From Magnetospirillum sp. ME-1 (lineage in GTDB: Bacteria; Pseudomonadota; Alphaproteobacteria; Rhodospirillales; Magnetospirillaceae): a stretch of 64,000 nt of DNA. Below the pieces are notes generated by a model. That model was not told the DNA's origin. It ran no database searches and saw only the letters and a list, made by a program, of their open reading frames with translations. The stretch lies in assembly GCF_002105535.1 (NCBI RefSeq), contig NZ_CP015848.1, forward strand, positions 3,824,926 through 3,888,925, in the 5' to 3' direction. The translations under genes and the position numbers were made by a program. Shown one piece after another: positions 1-9,049 of this stretch (positions are counted from its first letter, which is position 1; every line of letters begins with the position of its first letter).

Positions 1-321
1 GGCCGGCGCCTCGGTGTCGAAGGGGATGTAGGCGGCGCCCGCGGCCAAGATGCCCAGCAGCGCCACGTGCAGATCCAGCGAGCGGCTCATCCACAGCCCG
101 ACGAAATCGCCGCGTCCGATGCCCCGGGCCGCCAGGGCGCGGGCCACTTTCTGGGCGCGGGCCGACAGCTCGCCATAGCCCAGCGTCACCTCGCCGAAGG
201 TGGCGGCGGGCGCATGGGGAAACGCCCGGACGCTGGCGGAAAAGATTTCCCACAGGGTTTCGTCGCGGATCAGCGAAGGATCGCGGAGGCCGAAGAGGGC
301 TGAAGGCAAGGACTGTGTCAC
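1..321 (-). CDS. NRPS-like adenylation (AMP-binding) protein, N-terminal part only
   Basis: This is the amino end of an adenylate-forming enzyme; the gene runs off the left edge, so only about 107 residues are visible. The reverse-strand translation begins VTQSLPSALFGLRDPSL and contains LWEIFSASVRAFPHAPAA, LGYGELSARAQKVARAL and GILAAGAAYIPFDTEAPA, the A1/A2 core region of amino-acid-adenylating domains of nonribosomal peptide synthetases. The GTG start at 319-321 overlaps the TGA of the phosphopantetheinyl transferase, so the two are translationally coupled. The coupling suggests the transferase primes a carrier domain further along this protein, which would be outside the window. An acyl-CoA synthetase is the alternative reading. 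Confidence 0.8.
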   Translation of the reverse strand, partial: MTQSLPSALFGLRDPSLIRDETLWEIFSASVRAFPHAPAATFGEVTLGYGELSARAQKVARALAARGIGRGDFVGLWMSRSLDLHVALLGILAAGAAYIPFDTEAPA

Positions 322-929
322 GTTGTTCCCGGTTTTGGCGAGGTCTCGGCGCGGGCGGCGATGACCAGAACCTCGTCGATGGGGAGGGTATACCAAGTCA
401 CGGCATAACATTCACCCCCTACATGCATCTGAATGGGCCGCCAGGGGGGCGGCGCCGACAGGTCGTCCAGATGCGCCAGGGCGGGTTCGGCCAGGCCATG
501 GACGATGCCGGTGCCGCGCGCCTTCAAAACCGCTTCCTTGGCGGTCCACAGCCGGGCGAAGGCCAAGGCGCGGTCCGGCGGGGGCAGGGCGGTGAGCCGG
601 GCCCGTTCGGCGGGGGCGAAGGTGGCGGATGCGTCCTCCCACACCGGGATGCAGCGCTGGACGGTCTCGATGTCGGCGCCCACCGGTCCGGTGCGCGAGC
701 TGGCGATCAGCAGCAACCCGTCCACGGACGAGCAGTTGAACCAGTACTTGAGGTGGGGGTCGGTGAGGCGCGGCTTGCCGAACGGGTCGCGCTCGATGGC
801 GATGTCGGCCTCGGGCCGTCCCAGTTCGGCCGCCAGATGGCCGAGCAGGGCGCGCCGCCGGGCTTCCGGGGCGGCGGCGAGGCCGGCATAAAGCCGGGTT
901 TGGCCATCTAATCGCATCGACTCCGACAT
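318..929 (-). CDS. 4'-phosphopantetheinyl transferase, Sfp type
   Basis: 203-residue enzyme that transfers phosphopantetheine from CoA to a serine of carrier proteins. The two family signatures are present: GADIE at residues 84-88 (Mg-binding Asp and Glu) and WTAKEAVLK at 128-136. An N-terminal segment RDPFGKPRL matches the usual substrate-side motif. Length fits the short Sfp/Gsp class. The start is the ATG at 927-929 (MSESMRLDG); an in-frame ATG 12 bases later is also possible. A much longer open frame extends upstream but only across the opposing Sel1 gene, so it is not coding. It is coupled to the adenylation gene downstream, which is its likely target. It is divergent from the Sel1-repeat gene. 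Confidence 0.9.
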   Translation of the reverse strand: MSESMRLDGQTRLYAGLAAAPEARRRALLGHLAAELGRPEADIAIERDPFGKPRLTDPHLKYWFNCSSVDGLLLIASSRTGPVGADIETVQRCIPVWEDASATFAPAERARLTALPPPDRALAFARLWTAKEAVLKARGTGIVHGLAEPALAHLDDLSAPPPWRPIQMHVGGECYAVTWYTLPIDEVLVIAARAETSPKPGTT

Positions 930-968
930 TTGCTTACGGCATGCTAGTGGACTATTCACTCGGGATGG

Positions 969-2159
969 ATGGCCAGAATGGCGCGTGAACCTGAGATCGT
1001 CACCCGTTATCGCCGTCTGGCGCTGGAGAATGATCCGGTCGCCCAGTTCAAGCTCGGTGATCTTTACCGTCTGGGCTACCAGGTCAAGCGGGACCTGGAC
1101 GAGGCGGTGGTATGGCTGGTGCGCTCGGCCCGCCAGGGCAACGCCGAGGCCATGGCCCTGCTGAAGAAGATGGCCGCCGAAGGGGTGGACGTGCGCCGCC
1201 GGGTCGACGATCTGCCGGGCAAGGCGCCCCATGCCGAGCGCCCCGATTACGGAACGCCCCCGGCCGAGGCCGCGTCTCCTCCGCCTCCGCCCCCGCCGGA
1301 ACCCGTTTCCGCGCCCCCTCCTACCCCCGTCCAGGCCGGTCCTAAGGTCATTGCCCTGCCCGAGATCGAGGTGGAGACCGACCCGCTGCATATCGGCGAG
1401 TTCGTCGCCGACCCGGCCCGTCTGCGCGCCGCCGCCGACAAGGGCGATACGGCGGCCATGGTGGCGCTGGGCAACGCCTACCGCGAGGGCAAGGGCGTGG
1501 CGGCCGATCCGGCCGAGGCGGTGCGCCTTTACACCCTGGCGGCCAAGGCGGGCGACGCGCGGGGCCAGTACTCGCTGGGGGTCATGTACGACCAGGGCCT
1601 GGGGGTGGCGCAAAGCAACGCCCACGCTCTGAAATGGTTCCGCGAGGCGGCCAAGCAGGGCGACGCCCAGGCCCAGTACAACCTGGGCAACATGATCCAG
1701 CAGGGGCGCGGCGTCGAATCCAGCGCCGAGGTGGCGGTCAAATGGTTCCGCCAGGCCGCCGACCAGGGCGACGCCGGGGCCATCTTCGCGCTGGGCGCCC
1801 TTTACGAATCCGGCAAGGGGGTCGAGCGGGACGAGACCCAGGCGGTGGAGCTTTACCGTCAGGCCGCCGACCAGGGCCTCGCCTCCGCCCTGCACAACCT
1901 GGCCAACATGCTGCGCCAGGGACGCGGCACCGACGCCGACCCCACCGAGGCTGCCGTGATGTGCCGCCGCGCCGCCGAGCAGGGATTGCCCGAGGCCCAG
2001 TACAATTACGCGGTGATGCTGGCGCTGGGTCTCGGCGTGGACAAGGACGACGAGGCCGCCATCCGCTGGTTCCGCCGCGCCGCCCAGTCGGGCGATCCGC
2101 GCGGCGAGGTGCAGGCGGCGGCGCTGGAAAGGCGCCGCACGGCGGAGGCCTCGTCATGA
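969..2159 (+). CDS. Sel1-repeat (TPR-like) protein
   Basis: 396-residue protein. Residues about 14-60 form one Sel1-like helical pair (AQFKLGDLYRLGYQVKRDL), followed by a Pro/Glu-rich linker (about 95-125, with runs of proline), then six consecutive 36-residue Sel1 repeats of the pattern A...LG..Y..G.GV..D...A..W...AA..GD. No signal peptide or enzyme motif is seen, so it probably acts as a cytoplasmic protein-interaction scaffold; partner unknown. The stop TGA overlaps the ATG of the next gene (ATGA), which indicates a two-gene operon with the unrecognised 560-residue protein. An alternative ATG lies 9 bases downstream of the chosen start. Confidence 0.85.
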   Translation: MARMAREPEIVTRYRRLALENDPVAQFKLGDLYRLGYQVKRDLDEAVVWLVRSARQGNAEAMALLKKMAAEGVDVRRRVDDLPGKAPHAERPDYGTPPAEAASPPPPPPPEPVSAPPPTPVQAGPKVIALPEIEVETDPLHIGEFVADPARLRAAADKGDTAAMVALGNAYREGKGVAADPAEAVRLYTLAAKAGDARGQYSLGVMYDQGLGVAQSNAHALKWFREAAKQGDAQAQYNLGNMIQQGRGVESSAEVAVKWFRQAADQGDAGAIFALGALYESGKGVERDETQAVELYRQAADQGLASALHNLANMLRQGRGTDADPTEAAVMCRRAAEQGLPEAQYNYAVMLALGLGVDKDDEAAIRWFRRAAQSGDPRGEVQAAALERRRTAEASS

Positions 2160-3838
2160 GCGGCCCGAAGATCTCGTACGAGGTCCAGGTCCTGGCCGAC
2201 AAGAACTGGGTCATCGCCGAAATGGCGCCCGACGAGGCCAAGGCCAAGGCCTTCGCCGAGAACCTGCTGCAGGCGGGCAACCATGCCGCCGTGCGGGTGG
2301 TCAAGGATCACGAGCGCATCGACGGCACCCATTCCGAAACCATCCTGATGGAGAAGAAGGCGGCGGAGAAGGCCGCCGGCGATCCCACCCTGGCCACCAT
2401 CACCGAGGCTCCGCTGTGCTCGGATCTCGAGGATTACTACGCCCAGCCGGCGCGCACCACCATGGGCAAGCTGCTGCGCAAGTATCTGGACGAGGCGCTG
2501 GTGACGCCCTTCGAGCTGCTGCACGACGCCAAGGAGATGAAGCGCTTCGCCGACAAGGGCAACCTGCTGTTCTCGGCCATCGACCGGGTCGCCACGCTGC
2601 AGGCCAAGGCCACGGGCGAGGAGTCCAAGGCGCGCAAGGACATCCTCGACAAGACCTGGGAGGAGATGGGCAAGCGGGCGCGCGACTTCGCCGCCAAGAA
2701 GCCCAAGCCGCCCGCCACCTTCGCCGAGGCCATGGAAGCGGCCAAGGGTGATCCCTTCACCCTGCGTTCGACCATGACCCTGGCGCTTTTGGAAAAGCGC
2801 TCGTGGTTCGGCAAGCTGGACCTGCTGATCACCTGGGCGGCCGAGCCCGAGGCCAAGGGCAACATGGTGGAGATCGACGCGGTGATCGCCGACCTCACCG
2901 TGCCGGCCCAGGTCATCCAGGACCTGCTGGGCTTCCAGTCCAACCTGTCGGCGGCGCTGTGCACCATCGTCGCCCTGACCGAAGGCGGCGCGGAAGCCGC
3001 CAAGTTCGCCCCCCAGACCTTCACCGAGCTGAACAAGCTGTTCGCCGAAGGGGCGCTGCCGCAAAGCCGCGACGTGCTGATGGGCCGGGTGATCCGCGAG
3101 GCCGGCGGCACCAATCCCCTGTCGCGCAACGATTCCTCCCAGGAATATGAGATGTTCCACAAGCTGCTGACCCGGCTGGTGGACAAGGACCGGGTGGTGG
3201 GCGGCGCGCCCATGGCCGAGGCGCTCTTGCAGCGCGGCGCCCGCGTGCTCAATTCCGGCGGCGCCAGCGTTTCCGCGCCCCAGGCGCTGCAATTGCTGCT
3301 GGGCGCGTTGCCGGACGGCTGCGTCCGGCTGCAGTTCCTCCTGACGCTGGCCGGCTCCAACCTGGGGCGCAGCATGGGCGAGATCCTGACCGAGATGCTC
3401 GACGCCCATGTGCGGCGCTCCAACCACATCGACGCCTGGGTGCCGGTGCGGCTTGCCCCGCCCGCCCGCATGGCGGCGCTCAACAACGCCAACAAGCTGC
3501 TGCGCACCTGCCCCAATCTGGTGGACGAATTCAGGAAGGAACTGGCCGACCGCATCGACGACGTGATGGTCCGCTACCTCACCGCCGAGGAGATCATCGA
3601 GAAGGTGGACAAGCCCGACGATCCGCTGGCCATGCGGGCCATCCGTCTGGTCAAGTTCTGCGGCTCGGGCGTGCTGATCGAGGGCAAGTCGCTGAACATG
3701 GCCAAGGCCCGCGTGGTCGAGCATCTGCGCCAGAAGCAGTTCGAGGAGAAGTTCGTCGCCTCCATGCCCGACCCCAGCCAGGGCGAGAAGCACCTGCGCG
3801 ACTTCCACCGTCTGCTGGTGGAGTGCGGATTCGGGTAA
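2156..3838 (+). CDS. conserved-looking protein of unknown function (560 aa)
   Basis: I do not recognise this family. The protein starts MSGPKISYEVQVLADKNW and has a small alpha-beta N-terminal segment (about residues 1-70) that could be a separate domain, followed by a long, mostly helical, charged soluble region. No transmembrane segment, signal peptide or catalytic signature is apparent. Codon use is the same as its neighbours and the reading frame is uninterrupted, so it is a real gene. The start overlaps the stop of the Sel1-repeat gene by four bases (ATGA), so the two are translationally coupled and may act in one process. The gene is followed by palindromic repeat copy A. Confidence 0.8.
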   Translation: MSGPKISYEVQVLADKNWVIAEMAPDEAKAKAFAENLLQAGNHAAVRVVKDHERIDGTHSETILMEKKAAEKAAGDPTLATITEAPLCSDLEDYYAQPARTTMGKLLRKYLDEALVTPFELLHDAKEMKRFADKGNLLFSAIDRVATLQAKATGEESKARKDILDKTWEEMGKRARDFAAKKPKPPATFAEAMEAAKGDPFTLRSTMTLALLEKRSWFGKLDLLITWAAEPEAKGNMVEIDAVIADLTVPAQVIQDLLGFQSNLSAALCTIVALTEGGAEAAKFAPQTFTELNKLFAEGALPQSRDVLMGRVIREAGGTNPLSRNDSSQEYEMFHKLLTRLVDKDRVVGGAPMAEALLQRGARVLNSGGASVSAPQALQLLLGALPDGCVRLQFLLTLAGSNLGRSMGEILTEMLDAHVRRSNHIDAWVPVRLAPPARMAALNNANKLLRTCPNLVDEFRKELADRIDDVMVRYLTAEEIIEKVDKPDDPLAMRAIRLVKFCGSGVLIEGKSLNMAKARVVEHLRQKQFEEKFVASMPDPSQGEKHLRDFHRLLVECGFG

Positions 3839-3849
3839 ACGCCCCCCTT

Positions 3850-3951
3850 GTCATCCCGACGCCCTGGGCGGAGGGATCTCCGTTTGGCGTGCTGTTTCCT
3901 GCTTGGGAAAGCCGGTTCAGGATGAGATCCCTCGCCAGGGCTCGGGATGAC
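3850..3951. repeat. palindromic repeat element, copy A
   Basis: 102-bp element with ends GTCATCCCGA and TCGGGATGAC. The inner arms GGAGGGATCT and AGATCCCTC pair as well, so the whole element can fold into a long interrupted hairpin. It lies in the 215-bp gap before hpnA. Related copies occur at about 10.97, 12.50, 18.80, 44.59 and 48.89 kb. Confidence 0.85.
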
Positions 3952-4053
3952 GGGTTGAGAGCCCAAAGAATCACTGGCGGTGCGCCGCACAATCGTTGTA
4001 ACTACCAGCCATCGGCCGCGCGATCCCGCCCGGCCGCGATGAGGCGTGGGGAA

Positions 4054-5046
4054 ATGCCAGGACCTGTTCTCGTCACCGGAGCGACCGGATTCGTCGGCGC
4101 CGCCATCGTGCGCGCCCTGCTGGCCCGCGGCGAGTCCGTGCGCGTGCTGGCGCGCCCCACCTCGGACCGGCGCAACGTCGCCAACCTGCATGTGGAGGTG
4201 GTCGAGGGCCGGCTGGAGGACGCGGCCTCGCTCCGCAAGGCCATGCAAGGCTGCCGGGTGCTGATCCACACCGCCGCCGATTACCGCATCTGGGTGCCCG
4301 ACCCGGCCGCCATGATGCAGGCCAACGTGGAAGGCACCCGCGCCCTGATGACCGCCGCCCTGGCCGAGAAGGTGGAGCGGGTGGTCTACACCTCGTCGGT
4401 GGCGACCTTGGGCCATATCGACGGCGGCGTGGCCGACGAGGACACGCCCAGCGACATTTCCGACAAGGTCGGCCCCTACAAGCAGTCCAAGTTCCTGGCC
4501 GAGGAGGTGGTGCGCCGCATGGTGGCCGAGAACGGCCTGCCGGCGGTGATCTGCAACCCGTCCACCCCCGTCGGCCCCGGCGACGTCAAGCCGACGCCCA
4601 CCGGGCGCATGATCGTCGAGGCGGCGTCGGGCCGCATGCCGGCCTATGTGGATACGGGCCTCAACATCGTCCATGTGGACGACGTGGCCGAAGGGCACCT
4701 GCTGGCGCTGGACAAGGGCCGCATCGGCGAGCGCTACATCCTGGGCGGGGACAACCTGACCCTGGCCGCCATCCTGAACAAGATCGCCGGAATCACCGGC
4801 GGCAAGCCGCCGCTGATGAAGCTGCCGCGCTGGCCGCTCTATCCGCTGGCCCTGGGTGCCGAGACCTGGGCGCGCTTCTTCGGCGGCGAGCCCTTCGTCA
4901 CCATCGACGGGCTCAAGATGTCGCGCTGGCATATGTTCTTCTCCTCGGCCAAGGCCGAGCGGGAATTGGGGTACCGCCACCGTCCCGCCGACGAAGCGCT
5001 GGACGCGGCGGTGGAGTGGTTCAAGAGCATCGGGGAGGTCTCATGA
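4054..5046 (+). CDS. hpnA: hopanoid-associated sugar epimerase/dehydratase HpnA
   Basis: 330-residue extended SDR-family protein. The N-terminal Rossmann motif VTGATGFVG (residues 7-15) binds NAD(P), and the YKQSK segment supplies the Tyr-x3-Lys catalytic pair. HpnA-family proteins are found in hopanoid clusters and are thought to act on the sugar part of the polar side chain; the exact reaction is not settled. The start was set at the ATG 4054 because GGGGAA lies just upstream; an ATG 15 bases earlier is in frame. The stop overlaps the hpnB start (ATGA). First gene of the operon hpnA-hpnB-hpnD-shc-hpnG. Confidence 0.9.
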   Translation: MPGPVLVTGATGFVGAAIVRALLARGESVRVLARPTSDRRNVANLHVEVVEGRLEDAASLRKAMQGCRVLIHTAADYRIWVPDPAAMMQANVEGTRALMTAALAEKVERVVYTSSVATLGHIDGGVADEDTPSDISDKVGPYKQSKFLAEEVVRRMVAENGLPAVICNPSTPVGPGDVKPTPTGRMIVEAASGRMPAYVDTGLNIVHVDDVAEGHLLALDKGRIGERYILGGDNLTLAAILNKIAGITGGKPPLMKLPRWPLYPLALGAETWARFFGGEPFVTIDGLKMSRWHMFFSSAKAERELGYRHRPADEALDAAVEWFKSIGEVS

Positions 5047-6206
5047 GTCTGGCGTCGCTTGCTGGCGTGGTCGGGGCGGGAGCCTGGGCCTGGCTGTTGA
5101 CCATGCGCGGTTCGTTCTGGCGGATCGAGGATGCCCCCCAGGCGGTGGTGCCGGAAGTCTGGCCCCAGGTGGTGGCGGTCATCCCCGCCCGCGACGAGGC
5201 CGACGTCATCGGCGCCACCATCGAATCCCTGCTGTCCCAGAACTACCCAGGCGAGTTCTCGGTGGTGCTGGTGGACGACCATTCCTCGGACGGCACGGCC
5301 GAGGCGGCGCGCAAGGCGGCCGAGGAGATGGGGCTGTCGGCCCGCGTGACGGTGGTCGAGGCCCCGGAACTGCCCCGGGGCTGGACCGGCAAGATGTGGG
5401 CCCAGAATCACGGCGTCGCCGTGGCGCGGTCCAAGTTCCCCGAAGCTGACCTGCTGCTGCTGTCCGACGCCGACATCCGCCACGGGGCGGGCGAGTTGCG
5501 CCGCACCGTGTCGCGCATGCTGGCCGAGGGTCTGGACATGGCCTCGCTCATGGTGCGGCTGTCCACCGAAAGCATTTGGGAAAAGGCCATCGTTCCCGCC
5601 TTCGTGTTCTTCTTCCGCATGCTCTATCCCTTTTCCTGGGTGAAGGATTCGCGCTCGACCACGGCCGCCGCGGCCGGCGGCTACGTGCTGATCCGCCCGG
5701 CCATGCTGGAAAAGATCGGCGGCATCAAGGCCATCAAGGACGCGCTGATCGACGATTGCACCCTGGCGGCGGCGGTGAAGGCCCATCACGGCCGCCTGAC
5801 CATCGACCTGGCCGAGGAAACCATCAGCACACGGCGCTACGAGGGGCCGGAGGGGCTGTGGCGGATGATCTCGCGCTCGGCCTATACCCAGCTGCGCCAT
5901 TCGCCCGCCTTGCTGATCGGCACCGTGGTCGCCATGCTGCTGGTCTTCGTGGCGCCGCCCCTGCTGGCCATGAGGAATGGCGGCGGCGCCTCCACCGGCG
6001 CCCTGGCCTGGGCGGCCATGACCATCGCCTATTATCCCATGGTGCGCTATTACCGGCTGTTCCCGGCCTGGGCGCTCGCCCTGCCGCTGGTGTCGCTGTT
6101 CTACCTGGGCGCCACGCTGCATTCCGCCGTGATGTACTGGCGCGGCCGGGGCGGCGAGTGGAAGGGACGGTTGCAGGACACCCACGGCCAGGGGGCACGC
6201 CCTTGA
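5043..6206 (+). CDS. hpnB: hopanoid-associated family 2 glycosyltransferase HpnB
   Basis: 387-residue membrane-bound GT-A glycosyltransferase. An N-terminal hydrophobic segment (residues 1-22) is followed by the nucleotide-sugar domain with VVLVDDHSSDGT and LLLLSDADI (metal-binding DxD-like). Several hydrophobic helices lie near the C-terminus (about 290-365: LLIGTVVAMLLVFVAPPLLAM and ALALPLVSLFYLGATL). The family member HpnB is linked to hopanoid side-chain glycosylation. The start ATG at 5043 overlaps the hpnA stop, and only five bases separate its stop from hpnD. Catalysis probably takes place at the cytoplasmic face of the inner membrane. Confidence 0.9.
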   Translation: MSLASLAGVVGAGAWAWLLTMRGSFWRIEDAPQAVVPEVWPQVVAVIPARDEADVIGATIESLLSQNYPGEFSVVLVDDHSSDGTAEAARKAAEEMGLSARVTVVEAPELPRGWTGKMWAQNHGVAVARSKFPEADLLLLSDADIRHGAGELRRTVSRMLAEGLDMASLMVRLSTESIWEKAIVPAFVFFFRMLYPFSWVKDSRSTTAAAAGGYVLIRPAMLEKIGGIKAIKDALIDDCTLAAAVKAHHGRLTIDLAEETISTRRYEGPEGLWRMISRSAYTQLRHSPALLIGTVVAMLLVFVAPPLLAMRNGGGASTGALAWAAMTIAYYPMVRYYRLFPAWALALPLVSLFYLGATLHSAVMYWRGRGGEWKGRLQDTHGQGARP

Positions 6207-6211
6207 ACGCC

Positions 6212-7072
6212 ATGAGCCCGACCGTCTTCACCATCGACCCCGCCCAGTACGAGATGGTGGCGGGCATCGTGCGGGCCTCGGGGTCGTCGTTCTACTGGGG
6301 CATGCGCCTTCTGGACCGGCCCCGGCGCTACGCCATGTACGCCATCTACGCCTTCTGCCGGGTGGTGGACGACATCGCCGACGAGCCGGGCGATCCCGAG
6401 GTCAAGCGGGCAGGACTGGCCGAGTGGCGGGTGGAACTGGACCGGCTCTATGCCGGCGCCCCCACCGATCCCATCGCCAAGGCCCTGCATGGGCCGGTGC
6501 TGCAGTACAACCTGCCCAAGGAAGACTTCCTGGCGGTGATCGCCGGCTGCGAGAGCGATGCCCAGCCCGAGGTGACGGGCCTTTCCATGGCCGAGCTGGA
6601 GCTTTACTGCGACCGGGTGGCCTGCGCCGTCGGCCGCCTGTCGGTGCGCGTGTTCGGGCCCCTGCGGCCCCGGTCCATCGAGGCCGCCAACGCCACCGGC
6701 ATGGCGCTGCAATTGACCAACATCCTGCGTGACGTGGCGGTGGACGCCAGGATCGGGCGGCTTTACCTGCCCGACGAACTGCTGGCCAAGCACGGCATCG
6801 CCAGCCGCGCCCCCAACGAGGTGCTGGCCCATCCCAATCTGGTGGCGGTGTGCCGCGAACTGGGCGAGACGGCGCGCGGTTATTTCGCCGCCTCCGACGC
6901 CGCCCAGGCCGAGTGCTCGCACTCCGACATGCGCCCGGCCACCCTGATGAAGGAGATGTACCGCGAGATCTTCAAGCGGGTCGAGGCCGAGGGCTTCGTA
7001 CCGCGCGATCCGCCGGTCAAAGTCTCGAAAGCCTTCAAGCTGTGGTGTATTCTCCGCCACGGTTTGCTCTGA
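6212..7072 (+). CDS. hpnD: presqualene diphosphate synthase HpnD
   Basis: 286-residue squalene/phytoene-synthase-family enzyme. In the three-enzyme bacterial squalene route, HpnD condenses two farnesyl diphosphates to presqualene diphosphate. It carries the FYWGMRLLDRPRRYAMYAIYAFCR block typical of HpnD, read as overlapping parts here, the first Asp-rich motif VVDDIADE and the second region TNILRDVAVDARIGRLYLPDE. HpnC lacks the first block in this form, so HpnD is preferred. The partners HpnC and HpnE are not in this window. Start is the ATG at 6212, six bases after the hpnB stop; squalene-hopene cyclase follows after 21 bases. Confidence 0.9.
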   Translation: MSPTVFTIDPAQYEMVAGIVRASGSSFYWGMRLLDRPRRYAMYAIYAFCRVVDDIADEPGDPEVKRAGLAEWRVELDRLYAGAPTDPIAKALHGPVLQYNLPKEDFLAVIAGCESDAQPEVTGLSMAELELYCDRVACAVGRLSVRVFGPLRPRSIEAANATGMALQLTNILRDVAVDARIGRLYLPDELLAKHGIASRAPNEVLAHPNLVAVCRELGETARGYFAASDAAQAECSHSDMRPATLMKEMYREIFKRVEAEGFVPRDPPVKVSKAFKLWCILRHGLL

Positions 7073-7093
7073 GCCATGATTTGAGGTCGAACA

Positions 7094-9049
7094 GTGTCTC
7101 CCAGCGAAATCAATCCCCGTGACTTCACCGCCGCCTCGTTCCGCGATCCCCTGGAGCGGGCGATCAACGACTCCGCCGCGGCCCTGCTCGCCAAGCAGAA
7201 GGACGACGGCCACTGGGTGTTCAAGCTCGAAGCCGACGCCACCATCCCGGCCGAATACGTGCTCTACCTGCACTATCTCGACGAGCGCGACCCCGAGCTC
7301 GAGGCGCGCATCGGCGTCTACCTGCGCGAGATCCAGGAAGACCACGGCGGCTGGCCGCTGTTCCACAGGGGCGATCTGAACATCAGCGCCTCGGTGAAGG
7401 CCTATTTCGCGCTCAAGGCCATCGGCGACGACATCAATGCGCCGCATATGGTGAAGGCCCGCGAAGCCATCCTGGCCGCCGGCGGCGCCGCCACGGCCAA
7501 CGTCTTCACCCGCACCCTGCTGGCGCTGTTCGGGCAGATCCCCTGGAAGGGCGTGCCGATCATGCCCGTGGAGATCATGCTGCTGCCGCGCTGGTTCCCC
7601 TTCCACATGGACAAGGTCAGCTACTGGTCGCGCACCGTGATCGCGCCGCTCACCGTCCTGATGACCAAGCGGCCCCAGGCCCGCAATCCGCTGGGCATCC
7701 ATATCCAGGAACTGTTCGTCACGCCGCCGGAGAAGGTCACCAACTGGTATCTGGAGCCGGTGCGCTCCAACTGGGCCTATCTGTTCCGCGGTATCGACAT
7801 GATCCTGCAGAAGGTCTACCGCTTCTTCCCCAAGTCGGTGCAGGACAAGGCCATCGAGAAGGCGGTGGCCTTCGTGGACGAGCGCCTGAACGGCGAGGAC
7901 GGGCTGGGCGCCATCTTCCCGGCCATGGTCAACGCCGTGTGGATGTACGACGTGCTGGGCGTGCCCAAGGATGACCCCCGCGTGGTGATCGCCAAGCAAT
8001 CCATCCGCAATCTGGTGGTGGAGGAAGGCGAGCGCGCCTGGGTGCAGCCCTGCCTGTCGCCCATCTGGGATACGGCGCTGGCCACCCATGCCATGCTGGA
8101 GGTGGGAACGCCCGAGGCCGACGCCGCGGTGCGCAAGGCCGCCGACTGGATGGTGGCGCGCCAGATCACCGACGTGGTGGGCGACTGGGCGGTGCGCCGC
8201 CCCGGCCTGGCGCCCGGCGGCTGGGCCTTCCAGTACAACAATCCCCATTACCCCGACGTGGACGATACCGCCGTGGTGATGGCGGCCTTGGACCGCATCG
8301 ACCCGGTGAAGTACGCCGAGCCCATCGAGAAGGGCAAGGTGTGGATTCAGGGCATGCAGTCGGAAGGCGGCGGTTGGGGCGCGTTCGACGCCGAGAACAC
8401 CAGCTACTACTTGAACCATATCCCCTTCGCCGATCACGGCGCGTTGCTGGATCCGCCCACCGCCGACGTGTCGGCCCGCTGCGTCTCGGTGCTGTCGGTG
8501 CTGGGCGAGCGGGGCAAGGATAAGGTGGCGCACGAAGGCGTCGATTACCTGCTGCGCGAGCAGGAGGCCGATGGCTCGTGGTTCGGCCGCTGGGGCACCA
8601 ATTACGTCTACGGCACGTGGTCGTCCTTGTGCGCGCTCAATGCCGCCGGCCTGCCCCACGACCATCCCGCCTTCAGGAAGGCGGTCAAGTGGCTGGAATC
8701 CAAGCAGCGGGAAGACGGCGGCTGGGGCGAATGCGGGCGGTCCTACTGGGACGACCAGCCGCGCGGCCTGGGCGGCCCCTCGACGCCGTCCCAGACCGCC
8801 TGGGCGGTGCTGGGCCTGATGGCGGCGGGCGAGACCAAGTCGGCCGCCGTGGCCAAGGGCATCGACTACCTGATCCGCACCCGCAACGAAGAAGGCCTGT
8901 GGGATGAGGAGCATTACACGGCGGTGGGTTTCCCCCGCGTGTTCTATCTGCGCTACCACGGCTATCGCCAGTTCTTCCCCATCTGGGCCCTGGCCCGCTA
9001 CCGCAACCTCACCACCGGCAATGCCGGTCCCGTGATGCATGCCCTCTGA
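7094..9049 (+). CDS. shc: squalene-hopene cyclase
   Basis: 651-residue monotopic membrane enzyme that cyclises squalene to hopene and hopanol. The protonating motif DVDDTA is at residues about 388-393, and several QW motifs are visible (QEDHGGW, QSEGGGWGAF, QEADGSWFGRWG, QREDGGWGE, SQTAWAVLGL). Length matches the family. The start is a GTG at 7094 preceded by TTGAGGTCG. The 3' end overlaps hpnG by 11 bases, so cyclisation and side-chain steps are expressed together. Confidence 0.96.
   Translation: MSPSEINPRDFTAASFRDPLERAINDSAAALLAKQKDDGHWVFKLEADATIPAEYVLYLHYLDERDPELEARIGVYLREIQEDHGGWPLFHRGDLNISASVKAYFALKAIGDDINAPHMVKAREAILAAGGAATANVFTRTLLALFGQIPWKGVPIMPVEIMLLPRWFPFHMDKVSYWSRTVIAPLTVLMTKRPQARNPLGIHIQELFVTPPEKVTNWYLEPVRSNWAYLFRGIDMILQKVYRFFPKSVQDKAIEKAVAFVDERLNGEDGLGAIFPAMVNAVWMYDVLGVPKDDPRVVIAKQSIRNLVVEEGERAWVQPCLSPIWDTALATHAMLEVGTPEADAAVRKAADWMVARQITDVVGDWAVRRPGLAPGGWAFQYNNPHYPDVDDTAVVMAALDRIDPVKYAEPIEKGKVWIQGMQSEGGGWGAFDAENTSYYLNHIPFADHGALLDPPTADVSARCVSVLSVLGERGKDKVAHEGVDYLLREQEADGSWFGRWGTNYVYGTWSSLCALNAAGLPHDHPAFRKAVKWLESKQREDGGWGECGRSYWDDQPRGLGGPSTPSQTAWAVLGLMAAGETKSAAVAKGIDYLIRTRNEEGLWDEEHYTAVGFPRVFYLRYHGYRQFFPIWALARYRNLTTGNAGPVMHAL

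Noticed and set aside
930-1895. Upstream extension of the phosphopantetheinyl transferase frame over the Sel1 gene
   Set aside because: The extension is antisense to the repeats of the Sel1 protein and has no similarity to the transferase family, which starts at about 929.
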